NCBI RefSeq assembly: GCF_006385255.1
Contig: NZ_VFJE01000053.1
Coordinates: 310,001 to 374,000, forward strand
Direction: 5' to 3'
Source of the DNA: Flavobacterium microcysteis
GTDB taxonomy: Bacteria; Bacteroidota; Bacteroidia; Flavobacteriales; Flavobacteriaceae
DNA length: 64,000 nt
The translations under genes and the position numbers were made by a program. The first letter of the stretch is position 1. Each line of letters starts with the position of its first letter. The notes beneath the pieces were generated by a model. That model was not told the DNA's origin. It saw only the letters and a program-made list of their open reading frames with translations, and did no database searches. Below are positions 26,464 to 35,293 of the stretch, in pieces.

Positions 26464-26509
26464 TTTAAGTTAAGTTTGTTGAAGGAAGAATTTATATTCT
26501 TCGCAATAT

Positions 26510-26542
26510 AAAGGAGATGTGGGGGCATCTCCTTTATTGTTT
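26510..26542 (+). terminator. Rho-independent terminator after the PepSY-like gene
   Basis: AAAGGAGATG (26510-26519) pairs with CATCTCCTTT (26526-26535), with a loop TGGGGG and a T-rich tail. Confidence 0.85.
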
Positions 26543-26615
26543 TTATATTATAACATATATTAACATTTAAAATTGGTTTAAAATTTTAAATTTGTGAAAA
26601 ACATTGTACCCCAAT

Positions 26616-27956
26616 ATGAGCTCGAAAATCTTGGTGATTGATGATGACACGTCTTTTTGCGTAATGCTGAAAACCTTCTTGCAAAAAAAAGGTTATGATG
26701 TTACCAATGCTTTCAATGCTAAAGAAGCTGAAGAAGCGATACGAAATCAAATTTTTGATGTTGTCCTTACAGATATCCGACTGCCAGACAGTGACGGTAT
26801 CCAGATATTAAAATATATAAAAGAAACTTCTTTTAAAACCCAGGTTGTTCTAATGACCGGGTATACTGATATTAAAACAGCCGTCAGCGCCATGAAATTG
26901 GGAGCCTATGATTATGTGGGCAAACCTATCAATCCTGACGAAATTCTACACACTATCGAACAGGCTCTAAAAAAGAGACTTGAAAAACCAGAACCTGTTG
27001 CCGAGAAAAAAGAAAAAAAAGAAACTTCCGATTTTGCTTTTGTAAAAGGCGCCAGCTCGACATCCAATCAGCTACATGAATACATTGGCCTTGTTTCACC
27101 TACCAATATGTCTGTATTAATCATAGGCGATAGCGGTACAGGAAAAGAATACATTGCGCATACCATACACATGCAAAGCAAACGAAAAGACAAGCCTTTT
27201 ATTCCTGTTGATTGCGGTGCTATTCCCAAAGAACTTGCTTCAAGCGAATTTTTTGGGCATATAAAAGGTTCCTTTACTGGAGCCATAAATGACAAAACCG
27301 GGCATTTTGAAGCTGCAAATGGCGGAACATTGTTTTTGGACGAAGTTGGAAATCTTTCTTATGAAGTACAAATCCAACTACTTCGTGCTTTGCAGGAACG
27401 AAAAGTAAAACCAGTAGGAAGCAATCATGAAATCAAGGTAGACATTCGTGTCATTGCCGCTACTAATGAAGACCTTTCTGAAGCTGTCAAACGTGGAGAT
27501 TTCCGTGAAGACCTTTATCACAGGTTGAATGAATTCTGCATCCAGGCTCCAAGATTGAGCGAAAGAAAACAGGACATTATGGTTTTTGCACATCATTTCC
27601 TTGCTTTGGCTAATGATGATCTCGAAAAAAACATTGAAGGTTTTGATGACGAAGTCATTGAATTATTCATGAATTATGACTGGCCTGGAAACCTTCGTGA
27701 GATGAAAAATACCATTAAAAGATCTGTATTGCTTACAAAGACCAATACCGTTCCTATTGATGTGTTGCCACAAGAAATGCGTTCTGCTATAGAGCAGGAA
27801 AATGCAATTCCGTATTATTCAAAAGAAAATGAAGAATCAGCAATCCGTTCTGCTTTAGAAAAAGCCGGCTTTAATAAAACCAAAGCTGCCAAATTGCTGA
27901 ATATTGACCGTAAGACACTTTATAACAAATTGAAATTATACAGTATAGATCTGTAG
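26616..27956 (+). CDS. NtrC-type sigma-54-dependent response regulator
   Basis: A 446-residue activator. Receiver domain 1-120 with acidic pair DDD and phospho-acceptor Asp53 (VVLTDIRLPD); AAA+ domain ~140-375 with Walker A GDSGTGKE (171-178), sigma-54 contact loop GSFTGA (218-223, Ser in place of the usual Ala) and Walker B TLFLDEVG; a Fis-type HTH at the end (NKTKAAKLLNIDRKTLYNKL). ATG 26616 is chosen over a TTG four codons upstream. A -7 box TAAATTTG (26587-26594) with TTT 18 bp upstream is a plausible promoter. The hybrid kinase on the other strand is a candidate partner. It should drive sigma-54 promoters. Confidence 0.93.
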   Translation: MSSKILVIDDDTSFCVMLKTFLQKKGYDVTNAFNAKEAEEAIRNQIFDVVLTDIRLPDSDGIQILKYIKETSFKTQVVLMTGYTDIKTAVSAMKLGAYDYVGKPINPDEILHTIEQALKKRLEKPEPVAEKKEKKETSDFAFVKGASSTSNQLHEYIGLVSPTNMSVLIIGDSGTGKEYIAHTIHMQSKRKDKPFIPVDCGAIPKELASSEFFGHIKGSFTGAINDKTGHFEAANGGTLFLDEVGNLSYEVQIQLLRALQERKVKPVGSNHEIKVDIRVIAATNEDLSEAVKRGDFREDLYHRLNEFCIQAPRLSERKQDIMVFAHHFLALANDDLEKNIEGFDDEVIELFMNYDWPGNLREMKNTIKRSVLLTKTNTVPIDVLPQEMRSAIEQENAIPYYSKENEESAIRSALEKAGFNKTKAAKLLNIDRKTLYNKLKLYSIDL

Positions 27957-27967
27957 TTTTTTTTAGC

Positions 27968-28195
27968 GGCTCAGCTACTTAGTTTCTTAGTAACTAAGCA
28001 CCTTAGTACCTCTTTCAATAAGTTAACTCTAGTCAAATTAAGAATTTTATTAAAATGCGGATTAGAATAATTACACGGATTTTAGGAAATCTGTGCCTAT
28101 AAAAGAAAAGGTAAAAAGGCTCTCTTTCAATAGCCTTCACTTTTACACACAAAACACACAACCTTAGCACCTCAGAACCTTAGCAACTTAGCACC
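27968..28195. repeat. Cluster of degenerate CTTAGnAnC short repeats between the two-component genes
   Basis: Two blocks (about 27970-28010 and 28161-28195) are made of repeated CTTAG/CTCAG units with ~8-9 bp spacing, for example ACTTAGTTTCTTAG and CCTTAGCACCTCAGAACC. Between them are stretches resembling another common flavobacterial intergenic element (TGCGGATTAGAATAATTACA and CACGGATTTTAGGAAATCTG). No gene is visible in these 242 bp. Confidence 0.65.
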
Positions 28196-28198
28196 TTT

Positions 28199-30613
28199 TT
28201 AACCAATCTCCTTCTCCAATTCTGAAATTAAAATCGATAGCTTTTGGAAAATTGTTTCTACATACTTTTCCATTTCTTCCTTGTTATGCTCTAAGCTTTG
28301 GTCTTCTATTGGCTCTAGCAAATCAGAAATCGTATATACCTCCATTTGTTTGAGCATCGGAATCATCTTATGGGCTATTTCCGACATTCTTTTCTGGTTC
28401 ATTTCACAAGTGGCCTGTCGTAGCGCTTCTGTATTCTCTGAAACGCTCGTGATAAACGTATCCACGATTAATTTTAAAGAAACCGGATCGTTTTGGGTAA
28501 ATTTATTCAGGCTTGTCAGATCAAATAGCTTTTCATCTTTTCTGGCGTCCGCAACCTGAACAGCAACATCTACAGGCTTCCCATCAAATATGGATTTCAT
28601 AAGAAGCAGAAGTTCTTCCAATCGTAGCGGTTTTGGATGAAAGGCCGTAAAGCCTTTGCTTGTAAAATCTTCCGGGTTAAGATTTCTCTTTCCGGATAAA
28701 GCAATTACTGGAATAGAAGCTATTTGATTATTGTTGTTATTTCGGATAATCCTCACCAGTTCAAATCCATCGATATTAGGCATTTGGATATCGCTCAAAA
28801 CAAGATCAAATTGTTCATGTTCTAATAAATCCCTCACTTTGGCAGCATCGACCAGTGTAGTTATTTTTACAGGATAATTGGAGAAAATCTCCTTCATCAA
28901 TGAAAGTTGCATCACATCGTCATCAACAATAAGAATCCTTTTGTCTTTTAAAAATTCTGCTTCTGAATCCAAACTTGGAACGACAGTCTCAACAGCTTCG
29001 GCTCCCGATTTTATAGCCGGAATCGTAATCGTAAAGATCGACCCTTTGTTTTCTTCACTATCCAATACGATATCGCCGTCTAAAAGCTGTAACATTCTTT
29101 TGGCAATTGTCAACCCTAAACCTGTTCCTCCAAATTTCTTTTCTATCCCGGCATGTGCCTGGGTGAATTCTTTAAAAACCGCTTTTTGCTTGTTTTTTGC
29201 AATCCCGATTCCGGTATCGATTACAGAAACAACAATAGTCTCTGATTCTATCTTGGCATGAACCTCAACAGAACCTTCCTGCGTAAATTTTATAGCGTTT
29301 GAAATCAGGTTGGTCAAAATTTGCTTGAGTCTGTAAGGATCTGACACAAAATTATCATCCAATACTTCTTCAACATCCCAATTAAGCTCAATACCTTTAT
29401 TTTCTGCATTGGGCTCTAATGGCTTGCAGGTACTTTCAATCAAGTCTTTAAAATTAAAACTGACTTTTTCAACATTGATACGGTTGTTTTCCAATTTTGA
29501 GAAATCTACCAGATCATTGACCAATTTTAATATGTAATTTGAAGAATGTTTTATATTGTCGAGATATTGTTCCTGTTTTGGATTGACATTGGTATTTTTT
29601 AGCAGGTCAGAAAAACCGATAACACTTCCTAACGGCGTCTGTATATCATGCGTCACGGTAGCCAAAAGCATCATCTTACTGCGCAACAGGTCTTCTTTCT
29701 CAGCGTTCAGGCTTTCGAGCTGATTTCTGTAATTTTGATTTATAGTAAGGTCCCTTATGATAATATAGCCAAAAATAATCAGCAGGAAGAACGTTATGGC
29801 TCCAACCCATGCAATCGTCTGGATTGTATTATCGATGGCGCGTTTGGATTCATTAATTTTTGCATACGATTTTTCCAACATCTGTTTTTCTAAAGAAGAC
29901 AGAACCGTTCGGAGTTGATCTGAAATATACCGGTTTTCATCAAGCATTTTCTGCTCCTTACCAAATAACTCATATTGCGTCTCTATATTTATTGCTGCCT
30001 CTTTTCTTATAGCTCCCTGAAAGGCCATCATAAGTGAGTCGTTAGAAAGCGGCAGCTTGCTCAAAGAATCCATCTGTTTTTTTGTAAGCACTTCATTTAA
30101 AAAGGATCGGTACTGCTGCCTTCCTGAAAACTTTACCGGCTTTATTTTTTTGACCAATGAATCTTTTGTGGTATACACCTTTCTTTCGGCCCGCTTGAAA
30201 GTAGCCTTTGTATCGACATAATTCCTAAACTCTATAATCTCATTGATACTTTTTTTCTTTTTCTGAAGCAGATATTGGATTGTATCCAGCTTGGAAAGCT
30301 GTGTTTTATCGGCTTCCGATTTTATAGCCTCAATTTCTAATTTTATACTATCGAGAAGCTTGTTATACTCATTAACATCAGCTTTAGAACCTGTTAATAT
30401 CGAATTCCTCCCTACAGTTTCAGAGGCATACAAACTGGCAATAGCATTACTGACACGGATTACTTTTTGGCTGTCTGCATTGGCATCATCGCCGGGAGTG
30501 GCAATTTTTAGGATTTCAGAATAGATAAACCAAACCGACAAAGCGGCTATTACAAAAAGCAATAAATACCCTACAATAACTTTTGCTTTTAAAGATTTCG
30601 GTTTCTGACTCAT
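28199..30613 (-). CDS. Hybrid sensor histidine kinase with receiver and Hpt domains
   Basis: An 804-residue kinase: membrane helix ~12-30, periplasmic helical sensor ~31-265 (Lys/Glu-rich, coiled-coil-like), second helix ~268-288, HisKA with His322 (LLATVTHDIQTPLGSVIGFS), HATPase with N box NLISNAIKF, G1 DTGIGIA and G2 GTGLGLTIAKRM, receiver domain ~557-680 with Asp608 (LVLSDIQMPNIDG) and a C-terminal Hpt-like domain with His748 (SEIAHKMIPML). All phosphorelay residues are present. It is convergent with the sigma-54 response regulator and may feed it through the Hpt (inference). The signal is unknown. Confidence 0.93.
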   Translation of the reverse strand: MSQKPKSLKAKVIVGYLLLFVIAALSVWFIYSEILKIATPGDDANADSQKVIRVSNAIASLYASETVGRNSILTGSKADVNEYNKLLDSIKLEIEAIKSEADKTQLSKLDTIQYLLQKKKKSINEIIEFRNYVDTKATFKRAERKVYTTKDSLVKKIKPVKFSGRQQYRSFLNEVLTKKQMDSLSKLPLSNDSLMMAFQGAIRKEAAINIETQYELFGKEQKMLDENRYISDQLRTVLSSLEKQMLEKSYAKINESKRAIDNTIQTIAWVGAITFFLLIIFGYIIIRDLTINQNYRNQLESLNAEKEDLLRSKMMLLATVTHDIQTPLGSVIGFSDLLKNTNVNPKQEQYLDNIKHSSNYILKLVNDLVDFSKLENNRINVEKVSFNFKDLIESTCKPLEPNAENKGIELNWDVEEVLDDNFVSDPYRLKQILTNLISNAIKFTQEGSVEVHAKIESETIVVSVIDTGIGIAKNKQKAVFKEFTQAHAGIEKKFGGTGLGLTIAKRMLQLLDGDIVLDSEENKGSIFTITIPAIKSGAEAVETVVPSLDSEAEFLKDKRILIVDDDVMQLSLMKEIFSNYPVKITTLVDAAKVRDLLEHEQFDLVLSDIQMPNIDGFELVRIIRNNNNNQIASIPVIALSGKRNLNPEDFTSKGFTAFHPKPLRLEELLLLMKSIFDGKPVDVAVQVADARKDEKLFDLTSLNKFTQNDPVSLKLIVDTFITSVSENTEALRQATCEMNQKRMSEIAHKMIPMLKQMEVYTISDLLEPIEDQSLEHNKEEMEKYVETIFQKLSILISELEKEIG

Positions 30614-30646
30614 GAGGATAAAGATAGTACTTTAAAATAATTTGTT

Positions 30647-30681
30647 AAAAAAAAATCCGGCAGAAACTGCCGGATTTTTTA
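30647..30681 (-). terminator. Terminator of the acyl-CoA dehydrogenase gene
   Basis: AAAAATCCGGCAG (30651-30663) pairs with CTGCCGGATTTTT (30667-30679), a 13-bp stem with a 3-nt loop and a T run on the minus strand. Confidence 0.92.
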
Positions 30682-30701
30682 AACGTCAAAGTTTGACAAA
30701 C

Positions 30702-31841
30702 TTATGCTAATATGCTTCTGGAAATTACGATTCTTTGAATTTCAGAAGTTCCTTCATATATCTGAGTGATTTTTGCATCACGCATCATTCTTTCTACATG
30801 ATATTCTCTTACATATCCGTTACCACCATGAATCTGTACAGCTTCAATAGTAGTATCCATTGCAGTTTGAGAAGCAAACAATTTCGCCATCGCACCTGAT
30901 TGTGAAATGTCTTGTCCGGCATCTTTTTCAGAAGCTGCTTTCAAACATAGCAATTCTGCTGCGCTGATCTGAGTTGCCATATCTGCCAATTTAAAAGCAA
31001 TAGCCTGGTGCTTGGAGATTTCTTTTCCAAACGCTTTTCTTTCTTTAGAATATTTCAATGCCAGTTCATAAGCTCCTGTTGCAATTCCAAGGGCTTGAGA
31101 AGCGATTCCAATTCTTCCGCCATTCAATACTGCCATTGCAAAATTAAATCCAAAACCTTCATCTCCGATTCTGTTTTCTTTAGGAACTTTTACATCTGTA
31201 AACATTAAAGAATGCGTATCAGATCCGCGGATTCCCATTTTTTGTTCTTTCGGGCCAATTTCAAATCCAGCCCATCCTTTTTCAACAAGAAATGCGTTGA
31301 TTCCTTTGTGTCCTTTTTCAATATCGGTTTGAGCAATTACAATATAAGTAGAGGCTGTTGCTCCGTTTGTAATCCAGTTTTTTGTACCATTTAAAAGATA
31401 ATGGTCACCTTTATCTATTGCTGTTGTTTTTTGTGAAGTCGCATCACTACCTGCTTCTGGCTCAGAAAGACAGAAAGCTCCAATAACCTCACCTTTAGCC
31501 AAAGGCACAAGGTATTTTTGTTTTTGTTCCTCGTTACAGTATTTTTCTATACCTGCGCAAACGAGTGAATTGTTTACAGACATTACTACTGCTGCCGAAG
31601 CATCTACTTTTGCAATTTCTTTCATTGCTAAAACGTAAGAAACGCTATCCAATCCAGCTCCTCCGTATTTCGGGTCAACCATCATCCCAAGAAAACCTAA
31701 ATCAGCCATCATTTTGACTTGTTCTGTTGGGAATTTTGAATGTTCGTCTCTTTCAATTACACCTGGAAGCAGCTCTGCCTGAGCAAAATCTCTAGCTGCT
31801 TGCTGAATCATCAGGTGTTCTTCGGTTAGTTTAAAATCCAT
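30702..31841 (-). CDS. Acyl-CoA dehydrogenase
   Basis: A 379-residue FAD enzyme of fatty-acid or short-chain acyl-CoA oxidation. It has the N-terminal alpha domain (MDFKLTEEHLMIQQAARDFA), the FAD and substrate signature GAFCLSEPEAGSDATSQKTT (residues ~122-141), NGTKNWITNG and the catalytic base Glu363 in IYEGTSEIQRIVI. The position of Glu363 and the length resemble short-chain (butyryl-type) enzymes. A consensus promoter lies upstream at 31886-31916, and a strong terminator downstream makes it monocistronic. Confidence 0.93.
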   Translation of the reverse strand: MDFKLTEEHLMIQQAARDFAQAELLPGVIERDEHSKFPTEQVKMMADLGFLGMMVDPKYGGAGLDSVSYVLAMKEIAKVDASAAVVMSVNNSLVCAGIEKYCNEEQKQKYLVPLAKGEVIGAFCLSEPEAGSDATSQKTTAIDKGDHYLLNGTKNWITNGATASTYIVIAQTDIEKGHKGINAFLVEKGWAGFEIGPKEQKMGIRGSDTHSLMFTDVKVPKENRIGDEGFGFNFAMAVLNGGRIGIASQALGIATGAYELALKYSKERKAFGKEISKHQAIAFKLADMATQISAAELLCLKAASEKDAGQDISQSGAMAKLFASQTAMDTTIEAVQIHGGNGYVREYHVERMMRDAKITQIYEGTSEIQRIVISRSILA

Positions 31842-31885
31842 AATTTGTAAAGGTATTATTTGCCGTTTTATTGTTTTTTTGCGTC

Positions 31886-31916
31886 CAAATGTAAATATTA
31901 AATATCAAATTTTCAA
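31886..31916 (-). promoter_or_regulatory. Promoter of the acyl-CoA dehydrogenase gene
   Basis: Read on the minus strand, TTG (31916-31914), 20 bp and TACATTTG (31893-31886). The predicted start near 31880 leaves a ~39-nt leader. Confidence 0.65.
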
Positions 31917-31939
31917 TAAGATTGCCTAATTTTGGCGCT

Positions 31940-33007
31940 ATGGCTATAGAAAACTATAACGTTATCGGAGTTATGTCAGGCACATCCTTGGATGGCATCG
32001 ACCTGGCCCTTATAATTTTTCATAGGCTGGAAAACCACTGGCAGTATCAAATTAAAGAAACCAAAGCAGTTCCCTATACAGAAGATTGGATTTCCAGACT
32101 CAAAAAAGCTGTGGATTTTTCTCAGGAAGAACTCGAAAAACTAAATAAGGAGTATACCTTATTATTAGGTAATGTAATTTCCGATTTTATTGCTGTAAAT
32201 CAGTTGGAAAATCTGGATGGCATATGTTCCCATGGACATACAATCTTACACCAACCTCAAAACGGTTTTACCTTACAGATTGGAAATCTTCCGGAAATTG
32301 CAAAACTCACCAACCAGAAAGTGATTTGTGATTTCCGTGTTCAGGATGTGGAATATGGCGGACAAGGCGCTCCACTGGTTCCTATTGGCGACCGCTTTTT
32401 GTTTCCAGAATATGATTTCTGCCTGAATCTTGGTGGTTTTTCTAATATCTCTTTTGAACAAGATGGCAACAGAATCGCTTTTGATATTTCTCCTGTCAAT
32501 ACAGTGCTTAATTTTTACGCAAGCTTGTTAGGTCTTGAATATGACGACAAAGGAACAATTGCCCGAAGTGGAACTGTTTCTGAATCTTTATTACAAGAAC
32601 TTAACACCATTGATTTTTACGCTCAAACCTATCCTAAATCCTTAGGCTATGAATTTGTAAAGACGATTGTATTGCCTATGATGGAAAAGCATACTATTTC
32701 CACAGCAGATAAATTACGAACTTTTGTAGAGCATATTGCCATACAGACTTCATTGGCAGTTCCTAAAAAAACAGGAACCATTCTAGCCACCGGAGGCGGG
32801 GCCTATAATGTTTTTTTACTGGAACGAATGGCCTTCCATTTACCAGAAATGACATTCAAAGTGCCAGACGATAAAACAGTAGAATATAAAGAAGCCTTGA
32901 TTTTTGCTTTACTTGGCGTTTTAAAGCTGCGAAATGAAGTAAATGTATTGGCTAGCGTAACCGGAGCCAAACACGATCACAGTTCCGGAAAAATATTCCT
33001 TCCCTAA
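31940..33007 (+). CDS. anmK: Anhydro-N-acetylmuramic acid kinase
   Basis: A 355-residue kinase of cell-wall recycling that opens and phosphorylates anhydro-MurNAc to MurNAc-6-phosphate. The family motifs are visible: GVMSGTSLDGIDLALI (residues ~10-25), CSHGHTILHQP and LATGGGAYNVFL. The ATG at 31940 is preferred over a TTG six codons upstream; the -7-like box TAATTTTG (31927-31934) ends 5 nt before the ATG, which may mean a leaderless transcript, although no -33 TTG is well placed. It is divergent from the acyl-CoA dehydrogenase gene. Confidence 0.92.
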   Translation: MAIENYNVIGVMSGTSLDGIDLALIIFHRLENHWQYQIKETKAVPYTEDWISRLKKAVDFSQEELEKLNKEYTLLLGNVISDFIAVNQLENLDGICSHGHTILHQPQNGFTLQIGNLPEIAKLTNQKVICDFRVQDVEYGGQGAPLVPIGDRFLFPEYDFCLNLGGFSNISFEQDGNRIAFDISPVNTVLNFYASLLGLEYDDKGTIARSGTVSESLLQELNTIDFYAQTYPKSLGYEFVKTIVLPMMEKHTISTADKLRTFVEHIAIQTSLAVPKKTGTILATGGGAYNVFLLERMAFHLPEMTFKVPDDKTVEYKEALIFALLGVLKLRNEVNVLASVTGAKHDHSSGKIFLP

Positions 33008-33024
33008 ACGGAATTCCTAAAACT

Positions 33025-33055
33025 TTGTGCATTCATGCTTTAAAAACTATATTTG
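33025..33055 (+). promoter_or_regulatory. Promoter of the Glu/Leu/Phe/Val dehydrogenase gene
   Basis: TTG (33025-33027), 20-bp spacer, TATATTTG (33048-33055); predicted start near 33061 and a ~33-nt leader. Confidence 0.7.
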
Positions 33056-33093
33056 CAAACCAATAAAAAACAACAGACAAATAATACAATATA

Positions 33094-34320
33094 ATGAAAG
33101 ATTTACTTAAGAAATTTGAGAATAAAGAACCTGAAATAATATTCAACTGGAAAGACTCCGAAACTGAAGCAGAAGGATGGACAGTAATCAACTCTCTACG
33201 CGGAGGTGCTGCCGGTGGCGGAACAAGAATGAGAAAAGGGCTTGATGTGAATGAGGTTCTCTCTTTGGCAAAAACCATGGAGGTAAAATTTTCAGTTTCA
33301 GGGCCGGCAATTGGCGGAGCTAAATCCGGTATCAATTTCGACCCGAACGACCCAAGAAAAAAAGGTGTTTTACAAAGATGGTACAAGGCTGTTTCTCCAT
33401 TATTGAAAAGCTATTATGGAACCGGAGGCGATTTGAACGTTGATGAAATCCATGAGGTAATTCCAATGACAGAAGAATGTGGTGTATGGCACCCACAAGA
33501 AGGTGTCTTCAACGGACATTTCAAACCAAGTGAAGCTGATAAAATCAACAGAATTGGACAATTGCGTCAAGGTGTTGTGAAAGTTATTGAAAACCCAATC
33601 TATTCTCCTGATGTAAACCAAAAATATACAGTAGCTGATATGATTACTGGTTATGGTGTTGCAGAAGCAGTGCGTCATTTCTATGACATCTACGGCGGAA
33701 GCATCAAAGGAAAGAGAGCTATTGTTCAGGGATTTGGAAACGTAGGTTCTGCTGCGGCTTATTATTTGGCTAATTCAGGAGCAAAAATCGTTGGTATCAT
33801 CGACAGAGATGGCGGAGTTATCAATGAAAATGGTTTTACTTTTGAAGAAATCAGAACTTTATTCGTTAACAAAAACGGAAACCAGCTTGTAGCTGACAAC
33901 ATGATTCCTTTTGAAGAAATCAACAAAAAGATATGGGCTATTGGTGCTGAAATCTTTACTCCTTGTGCTGCTTCAAGATTAGTCACTCAAGAGCAATTAG
34001 ACAATATGGCTGCCGCAGGATTGGAAGTAATTTCATGTGGCGCTAACGTTCCATTTGCTGATAAAGAAATTTTCTTTGGCCCAATTATGGAAGCTGCCGA
34101 CAAAAAGATAAGCCTGGTTCCTGACTTTATTTCAAACTGTGGAATGGCAAGAGTATTTGCTTATTTCATGGAGAAAAAAGTACAAATGACAGACGAAGCT
34201 ATCTTCAATGATACTTCTGTAACCATCAAAAATGCAATACAAAAAGCACACGACCTAAACGCTGACAAGAAAAATATCAGTGCGACTGCTTTTGAGATTG
34301 CCCTGAAACAGTTGGTCTAA
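33094..34320 (+). CDS. Glu/Leu/Phe/Val dehydrogenase family amino-acid dehydrogenase
   Basis: A 408-residue NAD(P)-dependent oxidative deaminase. The catalytic lysine is Lys77 in PAIGGAKSGINFDP; the nucleotide fold is IVQGFGNVGSAAAYYLANSG (residues ~210-229). Substrate choice (leucine, glutamate or other) cannot be read with confidence. The N-terminal region with RGGAAGGGTRMRKGLDVNE is typical of the flavobacterial branch. It is probably transcribed from its own promoter; 71 bp separate it from the TonB-like gene. Confidence 0.9.
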   Translation: MKDLLKKFENKEPEIIFNWKDSETEAEGWTVINSLRGGAAGGGTRMRKGLDVNEVLSLAKTMEVKFSVSGPAIGGAKSGINFDPNDPRKKGVLQRWYKAVSPLLKSYYGTGGDLNVDEIHEVIPMTEECGVWHPQEGVFNGHFKPSEADKINRIGQLRQGVVKVIENPIYSPDVNQKYTVADMITGYGVAEAVRHFYDIYGGSIKGKRAIVQGFGNVGSAAAYYLANSGAKIVGIIDRDGGVINENGFTFEEIRTLFVNKNGNQLVADNMIPFEEINKKIWAIGAEIFTPCAASRLVTQEQLDNMAAAGLEVISCGANVPFADKEIFFGPIMEAADKKISLVPDFISNCGMARVFAYFMEKKVQMTDEAIFNDTSVTIKNAIQKAHDLNADKKNISATAFEIALKQLV

Positions 34321-34391
34321 TTATTGATAGTATTTAGATAACATTTTTTCGATAATTACGTTATCTTTATCGAGCATAATTCGCAAAAACT

Positions 34392-35270
34392 ATGAATGTC
34401 ACCCTTTCTGACGAACAAAAAAAGTCTTTAGCCATCACAACAGTTTTGTTTACGTTGCTGTTATTGCTTTTGTTTCTGATCAAATTTGCCACCGAGGAAA
34501 GAATCCAAGAACTTGCCGGAGGCGGAGGCGGAGGTGTGACCGTAAATTTTGGCGATAGTGAGTTTGGTTCTGGTGCTGATTATACAAGCGAGGTTTTAAA
34601 AGTAACCCAAACGACAAAATCAGCACCACAGCCAACTGCTAGTTCACAGGAAGATATTTTGACTCAAAACTCTGACGAGGATGCTGTTTCTGTAACAGAA
34701 ACAAAAAAACCTGTCAAGTCAGAAGTCAAAAAACCTACCACAACTCCCGTTGAAGTCAAAAAACAACCATCAAAATCTACAAATGATGCAATCTCTAGTA
34801 TTTTGGGCGGTGCCAACAAAGGCGGTGATGGCGACGATGGAGTATCCGGAAACAAAGGAAAGCTGAATGGCGATAAAAATTCCAACAATTACTATGGCGA
34901 TGGCGGATCAGGTGGTGGAACCGGAGGCGGAAATGGTCCGGGTAACGGACCTGGTAATGGTCCGGGAAGTGGACCTGGTTCTGGAGGCGGAAGCGGAGGC
35001 GGTTATTCGTTAGGAAATCGAAAAGCTTTATCAAAACCATCTCCTAACAGCGATTGTAGTAATGAAACAGGGATTGTTGTCGTTGAAGTATCTGTAGATA
35101 AAAACGGTAATACTATTAGTGCTACTGCTGGAATTAAAGGAACTACTATCACTGCCAAATGTTTAAGAGATCAGGCAAAACAAGCCGCCATGAGAACCAA
35201 ATGGCAGGCAAGCAGCGATGCTCCTGAACGCCAGGTTGGCAAAATTATTTATAACTTCGGTTTAAATTAA
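34392..35270 (+). CDS. TonB-like energy transducer with Gly/Pro-rich linker
   Basis: A 292-residue protein: an inner-membrane anchor (residues ~13-31), an acidic/Lys-Pro spacer (KKPVKSEVKKPTTTPVEVKK), a Gly-rich stretch (~165-208) built from NGPG repeats (GNGPGNGPGNGPGSGPGSG), and a C-terminal TonB-like domain (~215-292, CSNETGIVVVEVSVDKNG... KIIYNFGLN). TonB links proton motive force to outer-membrane receptors. The Gly-Asn-Pro repeat is at DNA level a GGTCCGGGTAAC-like repeat that can vary in copy number. folC follows after 23 bp. Confidence 0.78.
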   Translation: MNVTLSDEQKKSLAITTVLFTLLLLLLFLIKFATEERIQELAGGGGGGVTVNFGDSEFGSGADYTSEVLKVTQTTKSAPQPTASSQEDILTQNSDEDAVSVTETKKPVKSEVKKPTTTPVEVKKQPSKSTNDAISSILGGANKGGDGDDGVSGNKGKLNGDKNSNNYYGDGGSGGGTGGGNGPGNGPGNGPGSGPGSGGGSGGGYSLGNRKALSKPSPNSDCSNETGIVVVEVSVDKNGNTISATAGIKGTTITAKCLRDQAKQAAMRTKWQASSDAPERQVGKIIYNFGLN

Positions 35271-35293
35271 ACTACACTGAAAATCATCTCCCG

